The position numbers and the translations under genes are program-made. A model generated the notes under the pieces. It saw only the letters and a program-made list of their open reading frames with translations. It was not told where the DNA came from and searched no databases. Shown here piece by piece: positions 43,131 through 51,925 of a stretch of 60,677 nucleotides of DNA (positions within the stretch are counted from its first letter, which is position 1; each line of letters begins with the position of its first letter). Source of the stretch: JAVBNW01 sp031551255 (lineage in GTDB: Bacteria > Bacillota > Clostridia > Christensenellales > UBA1750); the NCBI GenBank assembly GCA_031551255.1, contig JAVBNW010000055.1, forward strand, positions 1-60,677, given 5' to 3'.

Positions 43131-44591
43131 ATGGCGGCCAAAAAGAAGCAAAAGGGCAGAAAAAAGAAGACGTCAAAGGCGGCGGTCGTGCTTACGATAC
43201 TTGCGATCGCTCTTTTTGTGTCGGGCGGCATGATGGCGTATGCCTATGATCAAGATGTTAAAAAAGTGGAGCATATGCGTCAGGTCGTCGAGGTTGACAC
43301 CTTCTACGCCGGTATTTCCGTGGGCGGGATCGACTTATCCGGCAAAACCTATGAACAGGGCCGCGAGGCCGTAATGGCTGCCGATGCCGAAAAGCTTGCG
43401 TCGTTCCAGGCGGTCATCTCCGTGGACGGTCGCGAGTGGAAGGAAAACCTGCGGCCTATTTCCGACGCCCAGGATGCGCTCGATAAGGCGTACCGCTTTG
43501 GGCGGGCAGGCGATCTCGAAGTGCGCTACAACGAAATCCAGACCCTTGAGCAGACCAAGCGAGACTATCCGATCGACTATTCGGCGGATACCTCCCGCTT
43601 ATCGCAGCTGGTCAATTCCATCGGCGATGAGATCGACGTGGAACCCGTCGACGCCAATGTGGTCGATTTCGATCAAAAGACGAAGTCGTTTTCGTTTTCC
43701 GACGAGTCCGCCGGGCGCAAGCTCAACCGCGAGAAGCTTCTAGCGGATATCGAAAATGCGATTGCCAGCGAAACCTATCCCATCTTGGCCACGGGCGCCG
43801 TCGAAGTGATCGAGCCCGCCGTCACCCGCGCGCAGTTGGGCTCCAACTACAAGCTCATCGGCTCCTTCAGCACCACTACCACATCCGATACGGCGCGCAA
43901 CAACAACATCACGCTGTGCTCGGAGGCCTTCAATGGCGCCAAGGTGATGCCCGGCGAGGTGTTCTCCCTCAACGACGCCACCGGCAGGCGCTCTATCGAC
44001 AAAGGATACCGCGAGGCAGGCGCCATCAAAAACGGCAAGCTGATTCCCGAATTCGGCGGCGGGGTATGCCAGGTATCCACCACGCTCTTTAACGCGGTGG
44101 TGCGCTCCGGCCTTGAGATCACCGAGCGCAACAACCACTCCTACCCGATCAGCTATGTCGAACGGGGCATGGATGCGATGATCGACTACCCTTCCAAAGA
44201 CTTTAAGTTTACCAACAACACCGCCGGGCCGGTGTACCTGGTTTCCCACTTCGCGGACAGGAAGTTGACGATCGAGGTGTACGGCCAGCCGGTTCTGGAA
44301 GGCGGCGTTACCATCGAACTGCGCGCGGATACCACCGAAACCATCAAGATGCCCGCCACCGAATACATCCTCGACCCGACGCTTCCGGCGGGCGTCGAAG
44401 AGGAAGAGCGCGCGGGGCGCACCGGCTACCGCGTTACGACCTACATCCGCTACATGCGCGGCGATACGCTGGTGGAAGAAAAGGTGCTGTTCAAGAGCGC
44501 CTATGTCGCCTACGCGCCGCAGGTGCGCAGGGGCACGGCACAGACGTATGTACCCCCCGCTACGGGTGGCGATCTGCCGGTTATCTACTGA
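43131..44591 (+). CDS. VanW family protein with peptidoglycan-binding-like domain
   Basis: Membrane-anchored, outside-facing protein of 486 residues. It starts with a Lys-rich tail (AAKKKQKGRKKKTSK) and one transmembrane segment (about 20-40), then a region resembling the PG_binding_4 domain, the VanW domain (about 230-360; GEVFSLNDATG, FGGGVCQVSTTLFNA) and a G5-like C-terminal part. Named from vancomycin-resistance clusters but widespread in clostridia as a cell-wall protein of unknown role. ATG 43131 follows AGAGGAG by seven bases. Alone in its transcript; terminator follows. Confidence 0.9.
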   Translation: MAAKKKQKGRKKKTSKAAVVLTILAIALFVSGGMMAYAYDQDVKKVEHMRQVVEVDTFYAGISVGGIDLSGKTYEQGREAVMAADAEKLASFQAVISVDGREWKENLRPISDAQDALDKAYRFGRAGDLEVRYNEIQTLEQTKRDYPIDYSADTSRLSQLVNSIGDEIDVEPVDANVVDFDQKTKSFSFSDESAGRKLNREKLLADIENAIASETYPILATGAVEVIEPAVTRAQLGSNYKLIGSFSTTTTSDTARNNNITLCSEAFNGAKVMPGEVFSLNDATGRRSIDKGYREAGAIKNGKLIPEFGGGVCQVSTTLFNAVVRSGLEITERNNHSYPISYVERGMDAMIDYPSKDFKFTNNTAGPVYLVSHFADRKLTIEVYGQPVLEGGVTIELRADTTETIKMPATEYILDPTLPAGVEEEERAGRTGYRVTTYIRYMRGDTLVEEKVLFKSAYVAYAPQVRRGTAQTYVPPATGGDLPVIY

Positions 44592-44613
44592 TTCTTTTAG
44601 CCCCGCGATGATC

Positions 44614-44650
44614 ATGACGCCGCTTCCACGTTGGGAGGCGGCGTCATTTC
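44614..44650 (+). terminator. Terminator after the VanW gene
   Basis: A 10-bp stem (ATGACGCCGC/GCGGCGTCAT) extended by TTCC/GGGA pairing, then TTTC. May serve both strands. Confidence 0.7.
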
Positions 44651-44663
44651 TGCGAAATGTTCA

Positions 44664-45392
44664 TCACCTGCCGCGCCTTCTTCTCATAATATCTTGTTGA
44701 AGCCGGTAGACATACTTCGTGATCATATCCTGCTGCTTTTCGGCAAAACGGAATTGGACGCCGGCATATAGTTTATACGCGCTTTCATCGCGAAGAACGC
44801 ACCAGCGAACCTGTGCAATAAGGCATTCTACCTGCCCGTCGGGGCCTACCGGAAGCGAAAGGGTGATGTCCTCGCCGACGGAAAGATTTACATCGTTGAA
44901 TCGAAGGGCCGCGCCGCCGCCGCTGATGTCGGAGCATATGCACGCGCATGCCAGCGCTTCTATATCGCCTTCCATCTCTCTTTGCAGGGAAATCGTGCCC
45001 GACAATACGGTTTCCGCACGAAAATGATTCCGGCGCTGAGTGAATGCGATGTTTGAAACCGCCTGCGCCCTGATATAATACACTTCGCCGCTTTTGAACC
45101 GCTCCACGACGATACTTTGAAAATCGGCGCGTCCTTTATCCTTCTGGGCCTTATCGATGCAATGTATAAAAAGGTTCTCGCCTACGGAAAGCGGATACAT
45201 GCCATTCTTGCCGATGGGCGCATACATCACAAAATGCCCGTCGTCCGCTACCGATTCGAGCGAAGTGACAAGCTCAAGCTCCGGCTCGGTTTCCAGGCAG
45301 CTTTCAGGTTTTAAAAAGAGCCTGGTTCCAAGCTCGACGTCAAGTTTCATGTTTTGCGTTTTGTTCTGTCTCCATGCCCTCGGCAGTTTCAA
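44664..45392 (-). CDS. PilZ-domain c-di-GMP effector (YcgR-like)
   Basis: Protein of 242 residues. An N-terminal YcgR-like domain is followed by a PilZ domain whose c-di-GMP motifs are RRNHFRAE (RxxxR type) and DISGGGAALRF (D-x-S-x-x-G). Such proteins couple c-di-GMP to motility or surface behaviour. The start is TTG 45392, nine bases after GGAGGG. A promoter with a LytTR-type direct repeat lies upstream, which suggests control by the adjacent AgrA-like regulator. Confidence 0.88.
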   Translation of the reverse strand: MKLPRAWRQNKTQNMKLDVELGTRLFLKPESCLETEPELELVTSLESVADDGHFVMYAPIGKNGMYPLSVGENLFIHCIDKAQKDKGRADFQSIVVERFKSGEVYYIRAQAVSNIAFTQRRNHFRAETVLSGTISLQREMEGDIEALACACICSDISGGGAALRFNDVNLSVGEDITLSLPVGPDGQVECLIAQVRWCVLRDESAYKLYAGVQFRFAEKQQDMITKYVYRLQQDIMRRRRGR

Positions 45393-45444
45393 TTCGATGC
45401 CCTCCGCCTAAAAGCCTATGGGAGTATCGGCTTAGTTGTAAATC

Positions 45445-45472
45445 ATTCTAGCGGCGGCAAGGGCAATGGCAA
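45445..45472 (-). promoter_or_regulatory. Promoter of the PilZ gene
   Basis: Minus strand TTGCCA (45472-45467), 16-base spacer, TAGAAT (45450-45445). Confidence 0.6.
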
Positions 45473-45481
45473 GAGGAAAAA

Positions 45482-45515
45482 CATAACTTACAATAAAACC
45501 GGCATAACTTGCAAT
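45482..45515 (-). promoter_or_regulatory. Direct repeat, candidate LytTR regulator binding site
   Basis: Two 13-base direct repeats with one mismatch: plus-strand CATAACTTACAAT (45482-45494) and CATAACTTGCAAT (45503-45515), start-to-start 21 bases, two helical turns. They end nine bases upstream of the PilZ -35 box. Paired direct repeats of this spacing before a promoter are typical of AgrA/LytTR-family regulators, and such a regulator is encoded at 47.2 kb. Confidence 0.65.
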
Positions 45516-47030
45516 CTAAGTGCCAGGCGAGAGATCTTGTTCGACCGTTTTTAAGGCGACCTGCGCGCCAAACGTGCCGTCGGAATGCTCAAACTCAGCA
45601 AATCCGCCGTGCTTTGCGGCGATTTTGCGGATTACTTCCACGCCGTTTCCATGCAGAAACGTATCGCTTTTCGTGCTGATATAGCGGCTCCCGCGCAGCT
45701 TCACTGGGCTTAGGCGCGCATTGAGCACGGATAGGTACAGGTAAGGAGTGCGAACCTTGAGCATTACTTTAACCCACCGCTCTTTCGGCTCCACAATTTT
45801 CGCGCAGCTTTCCAGCGCGTTGTCCATAAGATTCATCAGTAGGCTCACCAGATCCGCATCGCCGATGGAGAGCGGCGGCATCGGCGCGATGTCGAACTCG
45901 ATGGCAAAGCCCATTTGCTCGGCGCGCTGGGCGGCATGGCCGAGCATGGACTGTATGACGCGGTTATCGCACGATACCGGATCGTCGATTTCTTGCAGGC
46001 TGCCTTGGAGCTGTAATAAGTATTGCGTAAGTTGTTCACCCTCTTCATTTTTGTTAAATGCCTGAATGGCGAACAGGTGATGCCGCATTTCATGTTTCAT
46101 TTGTGCTATCTGCGCATAGTGGGCTTCCAGCATTTTGTAGTTTTCCAACAGGTATTCATGCTTCATTTCCAGCACTTGCATCCCAGACTTGTAGCCGACC
46201 AGTTCCCGCACGTCGATAAACAGAAAATAGCACATCATGAACCCCGCGCTGAGAATAATGGCGGGTTTAAATTCGTTGTGTAAGGAATCATTATATCCAA
46301 GCTGCATCTTCATAAAGAGGGCGACCACCCAGCAAGTCCAAAAGATCGAGATGATTCGTATATACCAGGCGGCGCTTTTTTGTTCCGCTCCGAAGATGCC
46401 GACAATTAGATACAATACGGCGGCGGTGGCCGCCAGAGGCGTATAGAGCTTATCCGGCATATCAAGGGGCAGGCCGGAGACAAAATACATAAACCAAGCC
46501 GCCATACTGTAGCCGATCAACAGGAAGATAAGCGGCCGTGTCCACTTGCGGATCGATTGGCGTAAAAAGCAGTGAAAGTGAAAGAGCAGCGCGATCGGGT
46601 AGCCGAAAAATGAAATCCAATGAATGTAGAAAAGTAGTTCCGGCGGAAAACTTTGAATGATGATATCGGCCAGAGGAAGTACCCCGCCCAAGGAAAAGAG
46701 CGCGGCGAAAAGAGCGAGCCAGAATATCTGCTTGCATTCCAGCTTGTTAATCCAACGCGCCACCCCCAGCATGAAGCACATCAACCCCAAAAAAAGGCAG
46801 ATAAACCCACCGATCACGTCGAACATGCCCCAACCCATCGCATAAGGCATAATGGGCGGGGCTACCTTTCCGATGTTTTCATTGAGGTAGTAGCTTGTAT
46901 CGATGGGCACGCCCGCCGCCCATTTCATATAGGGGCGCGCGATGCCCAAGTATATAAGGCCCGCTAAAACAATAAAGGCCGTAAGAAGGTACCAAATTGG
47001 GATTGCAAACGCCTTGAGCCTTCGCTTCAT
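45516..47030 (-). CDS. Sensor histidine kinase, GHKL/AgrC-like
   Basis: Membrane kinase of about 504 residues. The N-terminal half has seven or eight hydrophobic segments, then a short coiled linker and HPK10-type catalytic core: the phospho-acceptor region MKHEMRHH (H313), N-box NLMDNALESC and G-box HGNGVEVIRK. This layout fits AgrC-like kinases that sense peptides or membrane state. ATG 47030 has a GGTGA site before it. It is divergent from the LytTR response regulator; no obvious autoinducer peptide gene was seen. Confidence 0.87.
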   Translation of the reverse strand: MKRRLKAFAIPIWYLLTAFIVLAGLIYLGIARPYMKWAAGVPIDTSYYLNENIGKVAPPIMPYAMGWGMFDVIGGFICLFLGLMCFMLGVARWINKLECKQIFWLALFAALFSLGGVLPLADIIIQSFPPELLFYIHWISFFGYPIALLFHFHCFLRQSIRKWTRPLIFLLIGYSMAAWFMYFVSGLPLDMPDKLYTPLAATAAVLYLIVGIFGAEQKSAAWYIRIISIFWTCWVVALFMKMQLGYNDSLHNEFKPAIILSAGFMMCYFLFIDVRELVGYKSGMQVLEMKHEYLLENYKMLEAHYAQIAQMKHEMRHHLFAIQAFNKNEEGEQLTQYLLQLQGSLQEIDDPVSCDNRVIQSMLGHAAQRAEQMGFAIEFDIAPMPPLSIGDADLVSLLMNLMDNALESCAKIVEPKERWVKVMLKVRTPYLYLSVLNARLSPVKLRGSRYISTKSDTFLHGNGVEVIRKIAAKHGGFAEFEHSDGTFGAQVALKTVEQDLSPGT

Positions 47031-47211
47031 TGCTTCACCGCCGCCTGTTAAGCTGGGTTTCATTTGGATTGTAATATAGAACCCTCGGTTTTGCCATGCA
47101 TATTGCCTGACTGGGCAAAAAAAGCGCACAGCCCACGCGAGGAGCATGAAATCCCGCTTATCTTTGGGGCGGGAAAGTGCTATAATCTCTTTATCGAAAC
47201 CGAGGTGACGG

Positions 47212-47925
47212 ATGTTGTACAGCATTGCTATTTGCGACGATGAAAAAGTATTTTGCAACGAAAATGAAAAGATTTGCCGCGGAATTTTGGATAAACTAAA
47301 GATAGAATATCATATCCGCGCATATGGGAACGCTATGGATATCTGGACTGCTCTTTCACACGGGCAAGAGCGGTATGACCTTATGCTCTTGGATATTATG
47401 ATGGATGAAATGGACGGAATGGAGCTGGCGAGAAAAATTCGCAAGCTGGGCAGCAATGCCGCGATCATCTTTATCACATCCAACCCGGACTATGCCCTGA
47501 AAGGGTATGACGTGCAGGCGCTTCACTATCTTCTCAAACCGCTGGACAACAGCGTGCTGGAGCAGCTCATAGCGGCGGATTACCGCAAAAGGTTTCAAAA
47601 TAATTATTTGCTGTTTAAGTCGGGAACACAGAACCTGCGCATACCGGTGGAAAGAATTATCAGCTTGGAAACCGTTGGAAGGCGCGTGGAAATTACCATG
47701 CAAGAGGGAACGCGGTATTGTTCCGGCAAGCTGTCGGAGGTTTTGGAAAAACTGCCCCAAGAACAATTCATCCGCTGCCATCAGGCTTTTGCGGTGAACA
47801 TGGGCAGCGTTCGCGAGTTGACGAGGCAGACGGCCATTGCCGTAAACGGAAAGGAAATCCCCGTCAGCCGCACGTACTCAAAGGATGTGCAAAGGGCATT
47901 TTTGCGCCAAATGCGCGATTTATAG
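47212..47925 (+). CDS. LytTR-family response regulator (AgrA-like)
   Basis: Protein of 237 residues: receiver domain (1-120) with acidic pocket D9/D10 and phospho-acceptor D61 in LLLDIMMDEMDGM, and a C-terminal LytTR DNA-binding domain (about 140-235). Start ATG 47212 with GAGGTG upstream; a TATAAT at 47181-47186 is the likely -10. It is divergent from the sensor kinase, its probable partner. The direct repeat upstream of the PilZ gene is a candidate target. Confidence 0.92.
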   Translation: MLYSIAICDDEKVFCNENEKICRGILDKLKIEYHIRAYGNAMDIWTALSHGQERYDLMLLDIMMDEMDGMELARKIRKLGSNAAIIFITSNPDYALKGYDVQALHYLLKPLDNSVLEQLIAADYRKRFQNNYLLFKSGTQNLRIPVERIISLETVGRRVEITMQEGTRYCSGKLSEVLEKLPQEQFIRCHQAFAVNMGSVRELTRQTAIAVNGKEIPVSRTYSKDVQRAFLRQMRDL

Positions 47926-48022
47926 CCGGCGGAAGCATCAGACCGCCTAAAAAACCTCGGCCGCTCGCGTTTTGCTACCCGCTCGTCGCGCCATCCTCGT
48001 CATGCTTCCTCGGCGGGGGGGT

Positions 48023-48048
48023 CATGGGGGGTACGCGTACCCCCCATG
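48023..48048. repeat. Perfect 26-base palindrome
   Basis: An uninterrupted palindrome centred on TACGCGTA with G6/C6 arms and CATG ends. A related CCCCCCATGCC sequence recurs about 13 bases downstream. It lies in the gap between the response regulator and PRPP synthetase genes. Could be a stable cruciform or terminator; no T run follows. Confidence 0.75.
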
Positions 48049-48183
48049 CCGTTTGTCCCCCCATGCCGCTATCTCCCGCTGTAGCGTCGCTTTTATTTAC
48101 ATAGCGCCGGTGGCAAAAAATCTGGCGAATATGGTATAATCTTATCGAGATATCGCACTCCGACGCGAAAGGTGAGGTTGAGT

Positions 48184-49395
48184 ATGGTGACGGGAAACGA
48201 TTCTATCAACGCATCCCAATCAAAAGCGCCAGAGACGGTGGGGCCGCTCGCACTTCTGGCCATGGCGGGATGCGAGGAACTGGGCGGCATGGTCAACGAT
48301 TACCTGCTTAAGTGGACGATCGAGCCGGAAACGGAGCTCCTCCCCACATTCCCGGGCCGCAACAAAGATTCTTTCCTTATTGAGGCCGAGTGTCCGCGCT
48401 TTACGACGGGCGAGGCCAAGGCGGTCATTCGCGAGTCTGTAAGAGGGTACGATCTGTACATTCTATGCGATGTGACAAATTACCGCAAAACCTACCGTAT
48501 GTACGGCTTTGAAAACGCGATGTCTCCGGACGATCACTTTCAAGATCTCAAGCGCTTGATCGCCGCCTCGGCCAACAAGGCAAACCGCGTTACGGTGATC
48601 ATGCCCTATCTGTACGAGGGGCGTCAGCACAGGCGCAACGCCCGCGAATCGCTCGACTGCGCGCTAGCGCTTCACGAGCTTACCAAGATGGGCGTGGAAA
48701 ACATCATCACCTTTGATGCGCACGATCCGCGCGTGCAAAATTCCATACCTCTCAATAGCTTTGAAAATGTAACCCCTACCTACCAGATGCTCAAGGCACT
48801 CTTGCGTGTGGAGCCGGACATCGACATCGACCGGCGGCACATGATGGTTATCTCTCCCGACGAAGGCGCGGCCAACCGCAATATCTACTACGCCTCCATG
48901 CTGGGGCTCGATTTGGGCTTGTTCTATAAGCGCAGAGATTATACGCGCATCGTAAACGGCCGCAACCCCATCATCGCCCACGAATACCTTGGCGATTCGG
49001 TGGAGGGAAAGGACGTCATCATCGCCGACGACATCTTGGCTACCGGCGAATCCATGCTCGATCTTGCCAGGGAGCTTAAGCGGCGCAAGGCGCGGCGCAT
49101 CTTTATGGCTACGACGTTTGCGCTGTTTACCGAGGGCACAAAGCTTTTTGACGAGGCTTACCGCAACGGTCTTTTCAACCGCCTTTTGGCGACGAACCTT
49201 AATTACCTCAACCCCGCCCTGAAGGACAAGCCCTGGTTTATAGAAGTCAATATGTCTAAATACATCGCGTATATCATCGCAACGCTCAACCATAACTCGT
49301 CCATATCCTCGCTGCTCAACCCTGCCGAGCGCATCGAGAAGCTCCTCGCGCGGCACAAGACGGCGCAGGACAACCAGATTAAGCTCGAGGTTTAG
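48184..49395 (+). CDS. prs: Ribose-phosphate pyrophosphokinase
   Basis: Makes PRPP from ribose 5-phosphate and ATP for nucleotide, His and Trp synthesis. It has about 403 residues, longer than the classical 315-residue form, as in the clostridial two-part variant. The PRPP-binding loop is IIADDILATGES, and the catalytic flexible-loop and Mg2+ regions (GRQHRRNAR, FDAHDPRVQ) are present. AGGTGAGG lies a few bases before ATG 48184. Terminator follows at 49412. A purine-linked partner to the ZTP riboswitch elsewhere in the window. Confidence 0.9.
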   Translation: MVTGNDSINASQSKAPETVGPLALLAMAGCEELGGMVNDYLLKWTIEPETELLPTFPGRNKDSFLIEAECPRFTTGEAKAVIRESVRGYDLYILCDVTNYRKTYRMYGFENAMSPDDHFQDLKRLIAASANKANRVTVIMPYLYEGRQHRRNARESLDCALALHELTKMGVENIITFDAHDPRVQNSIPLNSFENVTPTYQMLKALLRVEPDIDIDRRHMMVISPDEGAANRNIYYASMLGLDLGLFYKRRDYTRIVNGRNPIIAHEYLGDSVEGKDVIIADDILATGESMLDLARELKRRKARRIFMATTFALFTEGTKLFDEAYRNGLFNRLLATNLNYLNPALKDKPWFIEVNMSKYIAYIIATLNHNSSISSLLNPAERIEKLLARHKTAQDNQIKLEV

Positions 49396-49411
49396 GGAGA
49401 CCATAAACCGT

Positions 49412-49458
49412 TGACGGGTAAGGGGGCAACGATTCGCTGCCCCCTTACCCGTCATTTG
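49412..49458 (+). terminator. Terminator after prs
   Basis: A perfect 17-bp stem starting TGACGGGTAAGGGGGCA, nine-base loop, then TTTG. Confidence 0.82.
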
Positions 49459-49510
49459 AAAAGCACATACATAGGGCATTCTTAGTTAGGGTCTAGGTAT
49501 GAAATCCCTG

Positions 49511-49541
49511 CTGGTATGCGGGGCTCCGCCCCGCATACCAG
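49511..49541 (-). terminator. Stable hairpin after the GpsA-like gene
   Basis: A perfect 14-bp stem (CTGGTATGCGGGGC and complement) with a three-base loop. It follows the stop codon of the minus-strand gene and probably ends its transcript, although the T tail is weak. Confidence 0.55.
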
Positions 49542-49566
49542 CGTAGGCCCGCCTCCTTGCGTCGCG

Positions 49567-50595
49567 CTACACCACCGTCTCCGTCTCGAACGCGTTCCAC
49601 GGGATGTCGACCGCCGCGCCATGGTTGATGATATCGTCGATGTGCAATAGCAGCGGGAAATCGGACGCGGCTACCTTGCCCCGCCCGATCAGCGCGCGCA
49701 CCACCCGCGCGGTGCGGGTTGCGATGACGATGGATTCGAGTGTAACTCCGGAAAGCTCGCGCATCGCTTCCTCAAAGGAAAGGCCCTTGCCCAGCAGCGT
49801 TCCGATTCTGCGGGTGCGCCCGCCGTAGATTGTCACGTATAGATCCCCCGCGCCCAGGACGATGTTGTCGTCGCCTCCGCCGGTCAGCGCGAGGAGCCTC
49901 CGCATTTCGCGCACGCTCTGCCCAAAGAGCGCCGCCTGCGAGTTATAGTGCACCGCGCCGTCGCGCTTTTCCGCAAGGCCTACCGCCAGGGCGACGCCCA
50001 GCGCATACGCGTTCTTCATCGCTACGGCGCACTCCACGCCCACGATATCCGTAGAAAGGCTGACGTGGTAGTAATCCGTCTCAAGAAGCGCCTTGAGCAT
50101 GCACAAAAGGGGCATATCGTCGCCGCAAAAGCATACGTGCGTCTGATCCTTGTCGGCCAGCTCGTAGCTCGTGCACGGCCCGCCGACCGCGCAAAACGCC
50201 CTGCCCGGCGCGCAAGCGGCGTACAGATGGGGAAAGGTGAGCATGGAGCCGTCTTCCTTGTCGAGCATGCCCTTGGTGATGGATAAAACCGGCAGCCCGG
50301 GGGGGAGGCGCGGGATGATCTCATCCTTAAACCAATGAACGCCAAAGCTGGAGACCCCGCCGATGATCACATCCGCGCCCTCAAGCGCCCCGTCAAGCTC
50401 TTCGAGCTGGTAATACAAAACGCCTTGGGGCAGCTGCCGCTTCAGCGTGGTGTGAAAGCCCGTCTTGCGCAGGGTATCGATGATGTCCCGATCCAGCATC
50501 GTGCCGACAAGCCGCACCTCGTGCAGGTTGTCCCGGGCGGGAAAGCTCATCGCCGAGCCCATCGCGCCCGAGCCGATTACCGTGATAACCGCCAT
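49567..50595 (-). CDS. gpsA: NAD(P)-dependent glycerol-3-phosphate dehydrogenase
   Basis: Reduces dihydroxyacetone phosphate to sn-glycerol 3-phosphate for phospholipids. It has about 342 residues. The Rossmann motif is VIGSGAMGSAMSF, the catalytic Lys is in AMKNAYALGVALAVG, and GAGDLYVTIYGGRTR matches the substrate-binding region. It is the third gene of a GH92-AGE-gpsA group; its role with sugar genes is less clear, so it may be a related dehydrogenase. AGGAGAGG lies before ATG 50595. Confidence 0.85.
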   Translation of the reverse strand: MAVITVIGSGAMGSAMSFPARDNLHEVRLVGTMLDRDIIDTLRKTGFHTTLKRQLPQGVLYYQLEELDGALEGADVIIGGVSSFGVHWFKDEIIPRLPPGLPVLSITKGMLDKEDGSMLTFPHLYAACAPGRAFCAVGGPCTSYELADKDQTHVCFCGDDMPLLCMLKALLETDYYHVSLSTDIVGVECAVAMKNAYALGVALAVGLAEKRDGAVHYNSQAALFGQSVREMRRLLALTGGGDDNIVLGAGDLYVTIYGGRTRRIGTLLGKGLSFEEAMRELSGVTLESIVIATRTARVVRALIGRGKVAASDFPLLLHIDDIINHGAAVDIPWNAFETETVV

Positions 50596-50624
50596 AAAGC
50601 CTCTCCTTTTCGCGCTGCCGAGAA

Positions 50625-51857
50625 TCAGCCTTCGAGCATTTCGCCGATCCTTCGGATCGACTGAAAGCACATGCGCGCGTTGTGATAGGGGCATTTGCCC
50701 GCGTTCATCTTGTCAAAGCCGTGGTAGCCGTCCACCACCTCGCGGCCCGCTTCTTTGGAGGGCGCCCGGATGAAAGAGTACCAGTCCCCATACGTTTCGT
50801 CAACAAAATACTCGAGGATATAGCGCCAGATCGCCTCGGACGCGGCAAGAAATTTTTCCTCGCCGGAAAGCTGGTACGCGCACAGCATTGCGGCGACTCC
50901 CTCGGCGTTTGCCCACCACACGCGGTAGTCGTCCTTTGCGCCGGTTGTAAGGTCGTAGCCATCCGAAAGCCCCCCGAGCGCGTCGATGCCCTTTGTACGG
51001 ATAGTCTCGGCCGTTTGCAGCGCGTTTTGCCGCGTGGCGCGCAAAAGCTTTGCATCGCCCAGGATTTGTGCGGCGTCCAGGCTCAGATATAAAAGTTCGC
51101 AGTCGTGCCCCAAACTCTGGCGCGCGCCTGCGCGCCGGTAGTTTTCATCCACATTGCAGTGAAAGCACAGGCGCTCGGAATCGAACATGGGCCCTGCCAA
51201 ACATTCGCTAAAGCTCATCAGCGCTTGCCTGACCTCGGAATCGCCGCTTACCCGGTACAATAGCTCGTATGCCTCGAACAAATGCAGCTGCATCGTAAAG
51301 ATTTCGCGGCCGGGGGCGATTTTGCGCTCGTTGACGGTACAGTCCGACCAATCGCGGTTGGCCACATCGCAATACAACCCCTCGCCGCGCTTCATGTGCC
51401 GCTCGATCAGGCGCATGGCCTGCATGGCCGCTGCAAGCTCGTCCTCTCCGCCAAACGCCTGGTAATATGCCGCGAGCCCGTAAATGAAGAACGCGAGGCT
51501 GTAGATATCCTTTCTATCGTCGCGGGGCTCGCCCGTGGGCTCCACGAAGTGATAGGCGCCCCCAAACTCCCGGTCGAAAAAATGCTGCATCATATAGCCG
51601 CATGCGCGGTGCGCACGCTCGGCGTACAGCTCGCCGCCCAGCATGCGGTAGGCGCCCGAAAACGTCCAAAGCAGCCTGCCGCCCAGCACGAGCGCTTTGG
51701 GGAATTCTTTGTCGACTTTGTTATCCCGCGTTACCCGCCCCCAGTAGCCGCCGTGCTCTTGATCCAGCAGCGCGTCGCTCGCCCAAAAGGGCAGAATGCA
51801 GTTTTTCAGGTTGCCTTCGATGCTTTCGCGCAACCCTATGAGCCTTTGCCGATCCAT
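50625..51857 (-). CDS. AGE-family epimerase/isomerase (cellobiose/mannobiose 2-epimerase-like)
   Basis: An (alpha/alpha)6-barrel enzyme of 410 residues. Catalytic His motifs are visible: the family's GHDIE-type motif appears as LGHDCELLY, and a His-rich stretch HLFEAYELLYR precedes it. It interconverts the C2 epimers of a reducing-end sugar. The neighbouring GH92 mannosidase makes mannose or a manno-disaccharide the most likely substrate (inference). AGGAGGAGAG lies before ATG 51857. 29 bases from the gpsA-like gene. Confidence 0.87.
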   Translation of the reverse strand: MDRQRLIGLRESIEGNLKNCILPFWASDALLDQEHGGYWGRVTRDNKVDKEFPKALVLGGRLLWTFSGAYRMLGGELYAERAHRACGYMMQHFFDREFGGAYHFVEPTGEPRDDRKDIYSLAFFIYGLAAYYQAFGGEDELAAAMQAMRLIERHMKRGEGLYCDVANRDWSDCTVNERKIAPGREIFTMQLHLFEAYELLYRVSGDSEVRQALMSFSECLAGPMFDSERLCFHCNVDENYRRAGARQSLGHDCELLYLSLDAAQILGDAKLLRATRQNALQTAETIRTKGIDALGGLSDGYDLTTGAKDDYRVWWANAEGVAAMLCAYQLSGEEKFLAASEAIWRYILEYFVDETYGDWYSFIRAPSKEAGREVVDGYHGFDKMNAGKCPYHNARMCFQSIRRIGEMLEG

Positions 51858-51896
51858 GATCTCTCCTCCTGTCCGCTTTCGCAGCCGATACAATAA

Positions 51897-51925
51897 GGCC
51901 GCCCTTTCCGGGCGGCCCGCAATTT
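51897..51925 (-). terminator. Terminator between the GH92 and AGE genes
   Basis: Minus strand GGCCGCCC/GGGCGGCC hairpin followed by TTATTGT. It could partly separate the GH92 transcript from the downstream genes, perhaps giving lower expression of AGE and gpsA. Confidence 0.7.
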
